From NCBI GenBank assembly GCA_963734845.1, contig CAVTIS010000018.1:310001-374000 (forward strand): 64,000 bases of DNA. Reading direction: 5' to 3'. The notes beneath the pieces are model-generated. The model did no database searches. It saw only the letters and a program-made list of their open reading frames with translations, and was not told the origin of the DNA. Origin of the DNA: JAKAVN01 sp963734845. GTDB taxonomy: Bacteria; Desulfobacterota; Binatia; Binatales; Binataceae. The first letter of the stretch is position 1, and each line of letters opens with the position of its first letter. Both the position numbers and the translations under genes were made by a program. Below are positions 7,752-17,118 of this stretch, in pieces.

Positions 7752-10700
7752 CCGGCGCTCGCGCGCAGCTTGGCCGAACGCGCCGCCGCGCGCGGCGCGC
7801 TCGCCGGCAAGCCGAACAGCCCACGCAACTCGCGCCCGGTCAACGAACGTGCCGCCGCCGCGACCTTGAGCGGCGTTCCCGCCGCCACCACGCGCCCGCC
7901 GTCGTCGCCGCCACCCGGACCAAGATCGATTACGTAATCCGCGTGCGCGATGAATTCGAGATGATGCTCGATCACCACCAGCGTGTTGCCCTCGGCCACC
8001 AGGCGTCCGAGCACGCGCAGGAGTTGGCGGATGTCGGCGGAGCTGAGTCCGGTGGTCGGCTCGTCGAGCAGAAAAACGCGGCCCAGCGGCTTGCCGTCGT
8101 CGGCCGCCGGCAGCGGCTCGAGGTCGGCGAGCAGAAAGCGCGCGAGCTTCAAGCGCTGCGCCTCGCCGCCCGAGAGCGTCGAAGTCGCTTGCCCGAGGCA
8201 CAGGTAGCCAAGCCCGACCGCAGTCAGCGCCTCGAGCCGGCGCGTCACGGCCGGCGACTTGCCGAAAAAGCCGCGCGCCTCGTCGACCGTCAGTGCGAGC
8301 ACTTCGTTGACGTTGCGGCCCTGGTATCGGATGGCCAGGATGTGGCTCTGGAAGCGGCGGCCGTCGCACGCGTCGCACTGCACTTCGAGATCGGCCATGA
8401 AGTGCATCTCGATCGTCACCGTGCCGGTGCCGTGGCATTTTTCGCAGCGTCCGCCATCCACGTTGAAGGAAAAGTGGCGCGGCTGAATGCCAAGGCGGCG
8501 TGCCTCGTTGCTTTGCGCGAAAAGCCGGCGGATGTCGTCGTAGATTTTCAGATAAGTCGCGGGATTGGAGCGCAGCGAGCGCGCCGGCAATTCCTGACCC
8601 ATGTGGACCATCTCGCCCAGCAGCTCGAGGCCCTCGATCCGATCGCACGCGCCCACGTCGCTCACCGGCTCGCCGCGCCGGCGCAGGTAGTTGTTGTACA
8701 GCACGTCCTCGACCAGCGTTGACTTGCCCGACCCCGAGACACCGGTCACGCAAACCATGCGGCCGAGCGGAATCCTCACGTCGAGGTTCTTGAGGTTGTG
8801 CTCCCGCGCGCCCACGATCCGCAGCGCCGGGTCGTGCCGGGTGAAGCGCCGCTCGCGCGAAAGCGTGCGCATCAGGATTACCCGCCCCGGCGTCGTCGCG
8901 TTCGGGTTGTCGGCGGTCTTTACGTTCTTCGCGACGTTCTTCGCGTCTTTGGCGCCTTTGGCGGTTTTGGCGACACCGCCGCGCGGAGGCGGCCCGGCGC
9001 GAACCAGGCTGCCGCCCTCGCGGCCGCCGCCGGGTCCGAGTTCCACGGTGAAATCGGCCCCCGCGATCATCATCGGATCGTGCTCGACCACCACCACGGT
9101 GTTGCCGAGGTCGCGCAGATGGCGCAACACTCCGAGCAGCCGGCGCACGTCGCCGGCGTGGAGTCCGACCGTGGGCTCATCGAGCGCGTACATCGTGGCG
9201 GTCAGCAGGCTTCCGAGCGCGCTCGCAAGATGGATGCGCTGGGCTTCGCCGCCTGAGAGCGTACGTGCTTGCCGCTCGACCGTCAGATAGCCGAGCCCGA
9301 CTTCGTCGAGATAGCCGACCCGGCTTTTGAGCTCGCGCAGCACGACGCCTGCGCGCTGCGCCGCGCGCGCCTGGCCACCCAACTGCTCCAGCCATAGCTT
9401 GAGTTCGCGCACCGCAAGCCGCCCGACTTCCGCGATCGTCATTCCTTCGACCCGCACGTTGAGCGCCTCGGGTTTGAGCTTGGCGCCGCCGCAGGTGGGG
9501 CAGGGGACGAAGCGGCGATAGCGTGCGAGCAGAATACGGACGTGAGTCTTGTAGCGCCGCTTCTCCATCCAGCGGAAAAATCCGCGCACCCCCGGCCATC
9601 GCTCCCAGTCATCGGCGCGCCCGCCGTCCTCCGGCCCATTGCGCGCGTCGTCGCGCGGCTCGCCGTCGAGCAGCCAGATGCGCTCGGTCTCGGTCATCTC
9701 GCGAAACGGCACTGCGGTACGAACGCGCGCGCGCCGCGCGCACTTGAGCATCCAGGTCTTCATCTCCAGGTACGCCGGCGTGCGCCACGGCGCGATCAGG
9801 CCCTGGCGCAGCGAGAGTCCTGGGTCGGGGATGACTTTTTCGAGATCGAGTTCAACGGTGCGGCCGAAGCCTTCGCATTCGGGGCACGCGCCGATCGGGC
9901 TGTTGGCGGAAAACAGCGCCGGCGTCGGCTCTGGAAAAAGCGTGCCGCAGCGCGAGCAGTTGAAGCGGCGATCGAAGGCGTCATCGGCGACCGCCTTCAT
10001 TCGCCCATTATCGCGTATTACGGTGACCACGCGGGCGCGCCCGCCGCCGAGATAGAAGGCCTTCTCCAGCGCTTCGCGCACTCGGGCGGGAGCGTCGGCG
10101 GAGTCGTTGGCGACCCGGTCGGTCACGACCATCAGCAGTCCCCTGCCGTTGCGCTCGGCCAGGACGCGGTCGGCGGCGTCGCTGACCGCGCCGTTTGCGC
10201 GATGCGCCGCGATCTCGCGGGCGCCGTCTCCCGGCGCGTGGGCCGCCGCATCGTAGAGGGCGTCCTGGACGGCGTCCTGCCTGACGTTTTGCGCGACGTC
10301 TTGCCCGACGTTTTGCGAGTCGCTTTGCACGACGCCTTGCACCGCACGCGCCAGCAACTCGGCGGTCTCGACGATTGCGCCATCGACGAACAGCCGATGG
10401 TATCCGTTCTGCGCCAGGAACTCGCAGGCGGCCGCGGTCGAGCGCGAGCCGGGCTCGAAGGGCGCCAGGAACAGATGTATCCCCGGCCCCTCAAGCGCAT
10501 GGGCCGCCGCGCTCTCGACGCTGTCGCGCGTGACCTCGCCGCCGCAGCGCGGGCATATCGTGCGCCCCAACGTCGCGAACAGCAGGCGCAGGTAGTCGCT
10601 TATCTCGGTGACGGTGCCGACGGTCGAACGCGCGTTCTTGATGGTGTTCTTCTGGCGCAGCGCGAGCGCGGGTGGAATCTGGGAAATCGAATCGACATCC

Positions 10701-10924
10701 GGCCGGTCCATCCGTTCCAGAAACATCCGGGCGTAGGTCGAGAGGCTCTGCACGAAGCGCCGCTGACCTTCGGCGTACAGGGTGTCGAAAACCAGGCTGG
10801 ATTTGCCCGATCCCGACACTCCCGTGACCACGATCAATTTATTGTGCGGCAGGTCGAGCGAGATACCCTTGAGATTGTGAGTGCGCGCCCCGCGAATGCT
10901 GATGGTGCGCTCCACGCCGCTCAA
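7748..10924 (-). CDS. uvrA: excinuclease ABC subunit A
   Basis: UvrA is the dimeric ABC ATPase that detects DNA damage and loads UvrB. The first Walker A is GVSGSGKSS at 35-43. The first zinc module has Cys at about 323, 326, 347 and 350, followed by GACPECEG. The second half has GVSGSGKSTLVEDVLYNNYL, a zinc module GRCEKCHGTG...CDACDGRRF, and signatures LSGGEAQRIHLAS and LSGGEAQRLKLA. At 1058 residues it exceeds the usual 940-960 through two low-complexity insertions. One has repeated QDV/QNV units (about 196-226). The other is a Lys/Ala/Asn-rich linker between the ABC halves. Start is TTG at 10924 or GTG at 10915. Confidence 0.96.
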   Translation of the reverse strand: MSGVERTISIRGARTHNLKGISLDLPHNKLIVVTGVSGSGKSSLVFDTLYAEGQRRFVQSLSTYARMFLERMDRPDVDSISQIPPALALRQKNTIKNARSTVGTVTEISDYLRLLFATLGRTICPRCGGEVTRDSVESAAAHALEGPGIHLFLAPFEPGSRSTAAACEFLAQNGYHRLFVDGAIVETAELLARAVQGVVQSDSQNVGQDVAQNVRQDAVQDALYDAAAHAPGDGAREIAAHRANGAVSDAADRVLAERNGRGLLMVVTDRVANDSADAPARVREALEKAFYLGGGRARVVTVIRDNGRMKAVADDAFDRRFNCSRCGTLFPEPTPALFSANSPIGACPECEGFGRTVELDLEKVIPDPGLSLRQGLIAPWRTPAYLEMKTWMLKCARRARVRTAVPFREMTETERIWLLDGEPRDDARNGPEDGGRADDWERWPGVRGFFRWMEKRRYKTHVRILLARYRRFVPCPTCGGAKLKPEALNVRVEGMTIAEVGRLAVRELKLWLEQLGGQARAAQRAGVVLRELKSRVGYLDEVGLGYLTVERQARTLSGGEAQRIHLASALGSLLTATMYALDEPTVGLHAGDVRRLLGVLRHLRDLGNTVVVVEHDPMMIAGADFTVELGPGGGREGGSLVRAGPPPRGGVAKTAKGAKDAKNVAKNVKTADNPNATTPGRVILMRTLSRERRFTRHDPALRIVGAREHNLKNLDVRIPLGRMVCVTGVSGSGKSTLVEDVLYNNYLRRRGEPVSDVGACDRIEGLELLGEMVHMGQELPARSLRSNPATYLKIYDDIRRLFAQSNEARRLGIQPRHFSFNVDGGRCEKCHGTGTVTIEMHFMADLEVQCDACDGRRFQSHILAIRYQGRNVNEVLALTVDEARGFFGKSPAVTRRLEALTAVGLGYLCLGQATSTLSGGEAQRLKLARFLLADLEPLPAADDGKPLGRVFLLDEPTTGLSSADIRQLLRVLGRLVAEGNTLVVIEHHLEFIAHADYVIDLGPGGGDDGGRVVAAGTPLKVAAAARSLTGRELRGLFGLPASAPRAAARSAKLRASAG

Positions 10925-10980
10925 TGCTGTTTCTCTGGTTCCTTGAATCTTGATCCCGATCGGCGGCAGCCGTCTGCGAG

Positions 10981-11202
10981 TTAGCGCGGGTCGGCCAGCG
11001 GTCGGGCCTTCTTGCGCCGCTCGCCCGGGTACTCATTGGCGACCTTGGCGTAAAGCTCGGCCAACCTGACGTCGAAGGCGCCCTGCAGCCGCGCGGTCTT
11101 CTCCAGACGTTCGGCCGCGGGCAGGTCTCGCAGCCGCGCCAAGTCGTCTTCCAGCCTGTACATCAGGCGATTACGTTCGAGGAGATATTCGTAGCCGTTC
11201 AT
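10981..11202 (-). CDS. short coiled-coil hypothetical protein
   Basis: A 73-residue charged protein, MNGYEYLLERNRLMYRLE and onward, predicted from composition to be one or two amphipathic helices ending in a basic tail (GERRKKARPL). It has no Cys, signal or membrane segment. It sits 56 bases upstream of uvrA on the same strand and may be cotranscribed. No family recognised; the regular Leu spacing and good codon use favour a real gene. Confidence 0.55.
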   Translation of the reverse strand: MNGYEYLLERNRLMYRLEDDLARLRDLPAAERLEKTARLQGAFDVRLAELYAKVANEYPGERRKKARPLADPR

Positions 11203-11276
11203 AGGGCGACCCCGGGCGCGAATTCCAAAGATCAGAATTATAGGTTAACCTTCCGGTGCCGGACAACTGAGAGCGA

Positions 11277-12092
11277 GTGCCGGACAACCGAGTGCGCGCA
11301 CTTCGTCGAGCCACATCGCTTCCGCCGGTTCCCCCTGTTCTTCAAGCCTGGGACGAGCCCGCGCTTTGCCATGGCTTTTTAGGCCGCGAAGGCGGCTGTA
11401 GCCGCGGTCCGTACGCCTCGCTGAATCTTTCGTACTGGGTGGACGACAACTCGCGCTCGGTCGACGTCAACTGGCAACGCGCGCGCCGGCTGATGCCGCT
11501 CGGGATGCGTTTCGCCCAGGTAAAGCAGGTCCACGGCAAGGCTATCGACACGATCGGTCCCCGCGCCGCCGTCGATCCGCGTCCGGAGGGCGACGGGCTG
11601 GTCACCGCGAAGCCCGGCGTGGTGCTCTGCATCTTCACTGCCGATTGCGTGCCCGTGCTGCTGGCCGACAAGGAGCGGGGCGTGATTGGAGCGTTGCACG
11701 CCGGATGGCGTGGGACGCTGGCTGGAATAGCCGGGGCGGGGGTTCGCGCGATGGTGCGGCAGGGGGCGGAGGCGAGCGCAATTAGCGCTCTGCTGGGTCC
11801 CTCGATAGGTCCGTGCTGCTTCGAAGTCGACGACGAATTGGCCAGGCGCTTCGAGCGCCGCTTCGAGCGCGCGCACGCCCACGTCCTTCCGAGCGATCAC
11901 GCAGGCAAAGCCTACCTCGACCTGCGCGGCGTTATCGCCGATCAACTTGCACTGGCGGGCCTGAGGCCCGCGGAGATCCGCAAGGTCGGCCCGTGCACCA
12001 AATGCGAATCCGATCGCTACTTTTCGCGCCGCGCGGCGGGCGGTTCGGTTACCGGCTTGCAGCTCAGCTTCGTAGGCCGCTTTGCGACTTAG
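11277..12092 (+). CDS. pgeF: PgeF/YfiH-type purine nucleoside phosphorylase (former laccase-domain protein)
   Basis: A 271-residue DUF152 protein. Family members were once called polyphenol oxidases and have since been shown to be purine nucleoside phosphorylase/adenosine deaminase-type enzymes (FAMIN/YfiH). The three metal-site segments are present: VKQVHG near residue 83, FTADCVPVLLAD near 121 with the key Cys, and GALHAGWRGT near 140. GPSIGPCCFEVDDE and a final RYFSRR also match. Start is GTG at 11277. A preceding GTG at 11256 within a 12-base direct repeat (GTGCCGGACAAC, 11256 and 11277) runs straight into a stop, so it is not used. Confidence 0.92.
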   Translation: MPDNRVRALRRATSLPPVPPVLQAWDEPALCHGFLGREGGCSRGPYASLNLSYWVDDNSRSVDVNWQRARRLMPLGMRFAQVKQVHGKAIDTIGPRAAVDPRPEGDGLVTAKPGVVLCIFTADCVPVLLADKERGVIGALHAGWRGTLAGIAGAGVRAMVRQGAEASAISALLGPSIGPCCFEVDDELARRFERRFERAHAHVLPSDHAGKAYLDLRGVIADQLALAGLRPAEIRKVGPCTKCESDRYFSRRAAGGSVTGLQLSFVGRFAT

Positions 12093-12145
12093 CGATGGTC
12101 TCCTGAGGGTAGCTTTAGTCGATTCGGGGATTAGTATTCGGGAGT

Positions 12146-12307
12146 ATGCGATCGCGCAAGCCCATCCGGCGCAAACGCAAGTCACCCTCCAGCAAAGTGC
12201 GCAAGCCCGTGCCGCCACCGACCAAGGTGGAGGAACCTCCAACCACGTATCGGCGCGCGCGCGAACGCGAACGTCTGCGGCGTGACGAGGAGCGTGGCGG
12301 CATCTGA
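12146..12307 (+). CDS. possible 53-residue basic peptide
   Basis: An ATG-initiated frame encoding MRSRKPIRRKRKSPSSKVRK, then a Pro-rich segment (PVPPPTK), then YRRARERERLRRDEERGG. It is extremely basic and could bind nucleic acid. It lies between pgeF and an acyl-CoA dehydrogenase on the same strand. The GGGAG before the ATG is only two or three bases away, too close for a standard Shine-Dalgarno. It may be a chance frame in GC-rich DNA. Confidence 0.35.
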   Translation: MRSRKPIRRKRKSPSSKVRKPVPPPTKVEEPPTTYRRARERERLRRDEERGGI

Positions 12308-12371
12308 GTCGCTCGGGGCGCATGAGGCCCGTTCTTCCGGATGCGTTTTGGCGGGCCTGAGGCTAATATGC

Positions 12372-12408
12372 GGAGTTGGCGCAACTCCAACCGAACCGGT
12401 TTAAACCG
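12372..12408. promoter_or_regulatory. hairpin plus 12-bp palindrome in front of an acyl-CoA dehydrogenase
   Basis: Two adjacent symmetric elements precede the ATG at 12412. GGAGTTG (12372-12378) pairs with CAACTCC (12382-12388) across a 3-base loop. CGGTTTAAACCG at 12397-12408 is a perfect 12-bp palindrome ending three bases before the start codon. The second looks like an operator half-site pair of the size bound by TetR/FadR-like dimers. Because it sits on the ribosome binding region, it could act on DNA or RNA. No regulator gene is adjacent, so function is inferred only. Confidence 0.4.
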
Positions 12409-12411
12409 ACC

Positions 12412-13512
12412 ATGCTGAGCTTCGATTTAAGCGAAGAGCAACGGATGATCCGCGATACTGTCGGCGCCTTCGCCCGCGAGCAGATTCGGCCCGCGGCGCG
12501 GGCCGCCGACGAGAGCGGCGAGATTCCAGCCGCGCTGGTCACACAGGCCTGGCAACTGGGTCTAGTGCAGGGCCCAATTCCGGAGAGCCTCGGGGGTAAC
12601 GGCGATACGCGCCTTGCGACGACTGGCGCCATAATCGCCGAGGAACTCGCCTACGGCGACCTCGCGATCGCCTCCCACGTTCTGGCGCCGCGTCTGCTGG
12701 CCTTTCCGGTGCTCGAGATGGGAACCGACGAACAGCGCCAGCGTCATCTCAAACGCTTTACCGGTGCGACCTTTGCCGCCGCAACCGCCGCCCTGATGGA
12801 GCCGCGCTGGGATTTCGACCCGCAGGCGATGACCACGGTGGCGCGGCGCGACGGCAACGGTTTCGTGCTCGACGGCGCCAAGTGCATGGTCGCGCTCGCC
12901 GCCGCGTCCGACACGCTCCTGGTATGGGCGGCGAGCGCCAACTACGACCGGGTCGACGGATTTCTGCTCGCCCGCGACACGCCGGGGCTGAGTGTCGGCG
13001 AACGCGAGAAAAATATGGGGCTCAAGGCGCTCGAGACTTTCACGCTCGAACTCAAGGAATGCCGCATCGGGGCCGAGGCCCGCCTGGGAGGCGAGGGCGG
13101 GGCCGATTTCAGACGTGCGATGAGCCAGTCGCGCGTCGCGCTGGCCGCGATGGGCGTCGGCGTGGCGCACGCCGCGTTCGACTATGCGCGCGACTATGCC
13201 AAGGAGCGTAAGGCCTTCGGCGTGCCGATCGCGACCAAGCAGGCGGTCGCCTTCATGCTCGCCGACATGGCGATCGAGATCGACGCGGCGCGCCTGCTCG
13301 TATGGGAGGCCGCGTGGCATCTCGACCGCGGCGAAGATGCGCATCGGGAGAGCTATCTCGCCCGCAACTATGTCGCGGCCTCCGCGCTCAAGGTCGCCGA
13401 TAACGCGGTCCAGGTGCTCGGCGGCCACGGCTATATCCGCGAACATCCGGTCGAGATGTGGCTGCGCAACGCGCGCGGCTTTTCGGCCCTGGAGGGACTC
13501 GCCACGGTCTGA
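12412..13512 (+). CDS. acyl-CoA dehydrogenase (first of two)
   Basis: A 366-residue flavoprotein of the ACAD fold: N-terminal helices (LSEEQRMIRDTVGAFAREQI), a beta domain in the middle and a C-terminal helical domain. VALAAMGVGVAHAAFDYARD, KERKAFGVPIATKQAV and VQVLGGHGYIREHPVEMWLRNAR are typical. It ends at SALEGLATV, soon after the EG pair where the family's catalytic Glu usually sits, about ten residues shorter than most. It would oxidise an acyl-CoA to the 2-enoyl-CoA, passing electrons to ETF. The ATG at 12412 matches the family N-terminus better than the upstream TTG. A second dehydrogenase follows after 81 bases. Confidence 0.92.
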   Translation: MLSFDLSEEQRMIRDTVGAFAREQIRPAARAADESGEIPAALVTQAWQLGLVQGPIPESLGGNGDTRLATTGAIIAEELAYGDLAIASHVLAPRLLAFPVLEMGTDEQRQRHLKRFTGATFAAATAALMEPRWDFDPQAMTTVARRDGNGFVLDGAKCMVALAAASDTLLVWAASANYDRVDGFLLARDTPGLSVGEREKNMGLKALETFTLELKECRIGAEARLGGEGGADFRRAMSQSRVALAAMGVGVAHAAFDYARDYAKERKAFGVPIATKQAVAFMLADMAIEIDAARLLVWEAAWHLDRGEDAHRESYLARNYVAASALKVADNAVQVLGGHGYIREHPVEMWLRNARGFSALEGLATV

Positions 13513-13593
13513 TGGGTTTTGCGAGATTTTAGGGCCAAACCAGTTAGCGAGCCGCGAACAAGGTTCCCCAGAGATCATTGAGGAAACGTTGAC

Positions 13594-14817
<1,224 letters not shown>

Positions 14818-14853
14818 GCGGCGGCGCGCAAGCGCGCCGAAGACCGGAAACAG

Positions 14854-14883
14854 AAACGGCCGGCAAAAAAAGACCGGCCGTTT
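14854..14883. terminator. Rho-independent terminator between convergent genes
   Basis: AAACGGCCGG and CCGGCCGTTT form a 10-bp stem around an A-rich loop, with T-rich sequence following on the plus strand. Flanking A's make it usable from both directions, as expected between the plus-strand dehydrogenase and the minus-strand lipoprotein gene. A second GC stem, GGCGCGC/GCGCGCC, lies just upstream at 14823-14838. Confidence 0.8.
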
Positions 14884-14908
14884 GTATTTGAACCTGCGAA
14901 GGCCGGGT

Positions 14909-15748
14909 TTACCAGAACCACTTGCCCTTTTCGTAGGCGAAGATTTCGCGCGTCGGGACCACGCTGGTTGCGTGCGGCGTCGCGTGCCTGGCTTCCTGGA
15001 CGCTCTTACCGGTTAGCGTGTAATCGAACTCCTTGTAGGTCAGGATTCCTACCGCAACCCCGTTGGTGGCCTCTTTGCAAGAGCAGGAATCGATCGAGCT
15101 GTAACCCACATAGCTGCCGGTCTCGACCCCGTCCTGCATCCGCCACTTGATGTTGCCGAGATTGTCGTGCTCGCGGACGCTCAATTTGTGCTCCCAGTCA
15201 CGGCAGAAATCCGGAAAAGAGGCGCTCGCAACCTTGAATTGCTTGAGCGCGCGCATCATCACCGGATTGAGCGCTTGCGCCGTGCCCTGCATCCCGTTGC
15301 CATCGAGACCGTTCAAGACCGGGGTGCCGGTACTCGCGACGTTCACGGGCGCGCTGCCGGTGCTCGCCACAACAGTGTTGGTCGGCAGACTTGCCTGGAT
15401 GAGCTTCGCCGGGGCGACGGGCGACGGATTGATCGGAGCCGCAGCCGCCAGGGCAGGGGCTGTAGGCAAGGTCACCGGAGGAATAGTCGGCGCTGGAACC
15501 GCCGCGGCATGCGCGTCAGGCGCAACTGGCGCACCGGCTGTCGCTGCCCCGCCGGCAGAAGTCTCTGCTGGTGCGGTTCCTTGCACGTTCATAGATGAGC
15601 CGGAGATCGCGGATGCGGTCGCGTCGTCCTCAGACGACGAGGCTTTGAATTGTGAGCAGCCGGCAATTGGAATCGCGGCCAACCCGATCAGCACAACACC
15701 CGCTACCAATCCGCTCACCGCGTTACCGCGCCGACCGATGCAAATCAT
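14909..15748 (-). CDS. Ala/Pro-rich lipoprotein of unknown function
   Basis: A 279-residue exported protein. The signal peptide ends at AAIPIAGCS, a good lipobox (IAGC), so it should be lipid-anchored. Residues about 45-130 are a low-complexity Ala/Pro/Thr linker. A globular domain of about 120 residues follows, with FKVASASFPDFCRDWEHKL, SYVGYSSIDSCSCKEATNG and YEKGKWFW at the end. Cys residues in CRDW and SCSC may form disulfides. The domain is not recognised. GGGGAAGG is a strong ribosome site. It lies downstream of the OmpA-like lipoprotein on the same strand, separated by hairpins. Confidence 0.8.
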   Translation of the reverse strand: MICIGRRGNAVSGLVAGVVLIGLAAIPIAGCSQFKASSSEDDATASAISGSSMNVQGTAPAETSAGGAATAGAPVAPDAHAAAVPAPTIPPVTLPTAPALAAAAPINPSPVAPAKLIQASLPTNTVVASTGSAPVNVASTGTPVLNGLDGNGMQGTAQALNPVMMRALKQFKVASASFPDFCRDWEHKLSVREHDNLGNIKWRMQDGVETGSYVGYSSIDSCSCKEATNGVAVGILTYKEFDYTLTGKSVQEARHATPHATSVVPTREIFAYEKGKWFW

Positions 15749-15845
15749 AACCTTCCCCCTGGAAGTCGTTACGCCGTCGTACTATTCACTGCATTATTAA
15801 CTTTAATCCCGCTATGTAAAGAGCCGGGAAGCGAAAGATTTCTGG

Positions 15846-15902
15846 ACCGCCAGAGTGCTGGCGGTTACCACGGCCGCAGCCCCCAAAGGGGCTGCGGCCG
15901 TG
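15846..15902 (-). terminator. two tandem hairpins downstream of the OmpA-like gene
   Basis: The larger stem pairs 15 bases, CACGGCCGCAGCCCC (15869-15883) with GGGGCTGCGGCCGTG (15888-15902), over a CAAA loop. A smaller one pairs ACCGCCA with TGGCGGT at 15846-15865. They lie 22 bases past the stop of the OmpA-like gene. No long U-run follows, so termination may be partial, letting some transcripts continue into the lipoprotein gene. Confidence 0.65.
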
Positions 15903-15924
15903 TTCAGAATTGGAGTGTCAGGCC

Positions 15925-16590
15925 CTACTGGTTCGGAACCAGTTCGACCCGGCGGTTCTGGGCGCGTCCTTCCCTCGTCTTATTGGTGGCGACGAAGTTG
16001 GTTTTCCCATAACCGTGAGGGCTCATGCGGCCTTCCGCGACACCGTGGTCCGCCAGGTACTTCACGACCGCGTTGGACCGGCGCTCAGAGAGGCGCAGGT
16101 TGTACCGCACCGAACCGATAATATCGCAATAGCCGTTGACGTTCACCGAGATGTTCGGGTGCGCCTTCAGAGTTTCCGCGGCCTCGTCGAGCACGGCCGC
16201 ATCCTGCGGACGGATGTTTGACTTGTCGAAGTCAAAGTGAACGCCACGCAGGATGATCTTCTCCGGCGCCGGAGGAGGTGGTGGCGGAGGCGGCGGAGGC
16301 GGCGGCGGCGGAGGTGGTGGCGGCGGAGGTGGTGGCGGCGGGCACATCAAGTAGCCAAGCACGCTACCGATGATTGCACCACCTACGATTCCGGCCGGAA
16401 GCGCAGGCCAGTTATCGCTGTTATCGGCTGCAAATACGCCCGCGCCGATACCACCTCCAACTGCTCCGCCCGCCACTGCTCCGTAGATGACGCAATCCCT
16501 CTGTTCCGTGGACATACCGCAGCCGGCGAACGTGATCGCGGCCGCCGCCCACAGGACCCAGAACCCCTTCCCTCGTCTTCGTCCTATCAT
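15925..16590 (-). CDS. OmpA/Pal-family lipoprotein with glycine zipper and 24-proline run
   Basis: A 221-residue outer-membrane lipoprotein. The signal peptide ends with FAGC (Cys 24). Residues about 36-80 form a glycine-zipper segment (AVAGGAVGGGIGAG and AGIVGGAIIGSVLGYL). Residues 84-107 are 24 consecutive prolines. Residues about 110-221 are the OmpA peptidoglycan-binding domain, with FDFDKSNIRP, NVNGYCDIIGS and NLRLSERRSNAVVKYL carrying the usual Asp and Arg. It should anchor the outer membrane to peptidoglycan; the proline run would be a rigid spacer. AAGGAAGGG precedes the ATG. Long proline runs normally need EF-P for translation. Confidence 0.92.
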   Translation of the reverse strand: MIGRRRGKGFWVLWAAAAITFAGCGMSTEQRDCVIYGAVAGGAVGGGIGAGVFAADNSDNWPALPAGIVGGAIIGSVLGYLMCPPPPPPPPPPPPPPPPPPPPPPPPAPEKIILRGVHFDFDKSNIRPQDAAVLDEAAETLKAHPNISVNVNGYCDIIGSVRYNLRLSERRSNAVVKYLADHGVAEGRMSPHGYGKTNFVATNKTREGRAQNRRVELVPNQ

Positions 16591-17006
16591 AACCCTTCCT
16601 TTAATCTCTCCCCGGTAGCGAAATACGATGCGTTCGGTAACGCCAACTACTCAGCGAATCGGCCGAGCACGGCGGAAACCGCTATGCACTAATCCCCCGC
16701 ATCGATGGGCAACCGTTTGTCGGGCGCCAATCAGACTGGAGTTGACAACCCTAATTGTTACGCCGGTTGCACTATATTTAGTTCTTTGGGTCCATTGCAA
16801 TAATCTGAACTGCGGTAGAAGTGTTTAAATCACTGGCTTACATATACCGCGACAAAAGACGAGCTCGGAGAGTCCGCGATATTTGGCTCCGGATAAGCGC
16901 TATTGGATAATAAGCGCTATTAGAAGTTATTATACCTGACAGGCGCGTCGCGCCCTGCAGCATGTCACATAGAGAACAATTTTCCTGTCTGCGCAGGCTC
17001 AAAATA
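16591..17006. other. AT-richer gene-free stretch with two tandem 12-base repeats
   Basis: No convincing coding frame is present. The stretch is less GC-rich than its surroundings. It contains ATAAGCGCTATT twice, at 16893-16904 and 16910-16921, a 17-base period. The minus-strand OmpA-like gene begins just to its left and could be transcribed from here. A TTGACA at 16743 has no -10 at the usual spacing. The repeats could be regulator sites, but this is not shown. Confidence 0.45.
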
Positions 17007-17036
17007 ACCGGGCCGGTTTTTGCCTTCCGGCCCGGT
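17007..17036 (-). terminator. Rho-independent terminator of the His-rich protein gene
   Basis: ACCGGGCCGG pairs with CCGGCCCGGT (10 bp) around a 10-base loop. On the minus strand the hairpin is followed by TTATTTTGAG, a U-rich tract. It is about 80 bases after the stop of the gene at 17119. Confidence 0.75.
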
Positions 17037-17118
17037 CGTTGTGGATAACTTCAGCACTTACCTTCTGTCCCTTCAGTAAGCGCGCCATCCGCAGGAGCTG
17101 CGAGCGCTGGACGGCGTT

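Noticed and set aside
9542..10984. 480-codon plus-strand frame antisense to uvrA
   Set aside because: uvrA is complete on the minus strand; the antisense product has no recognisable motif or start context.
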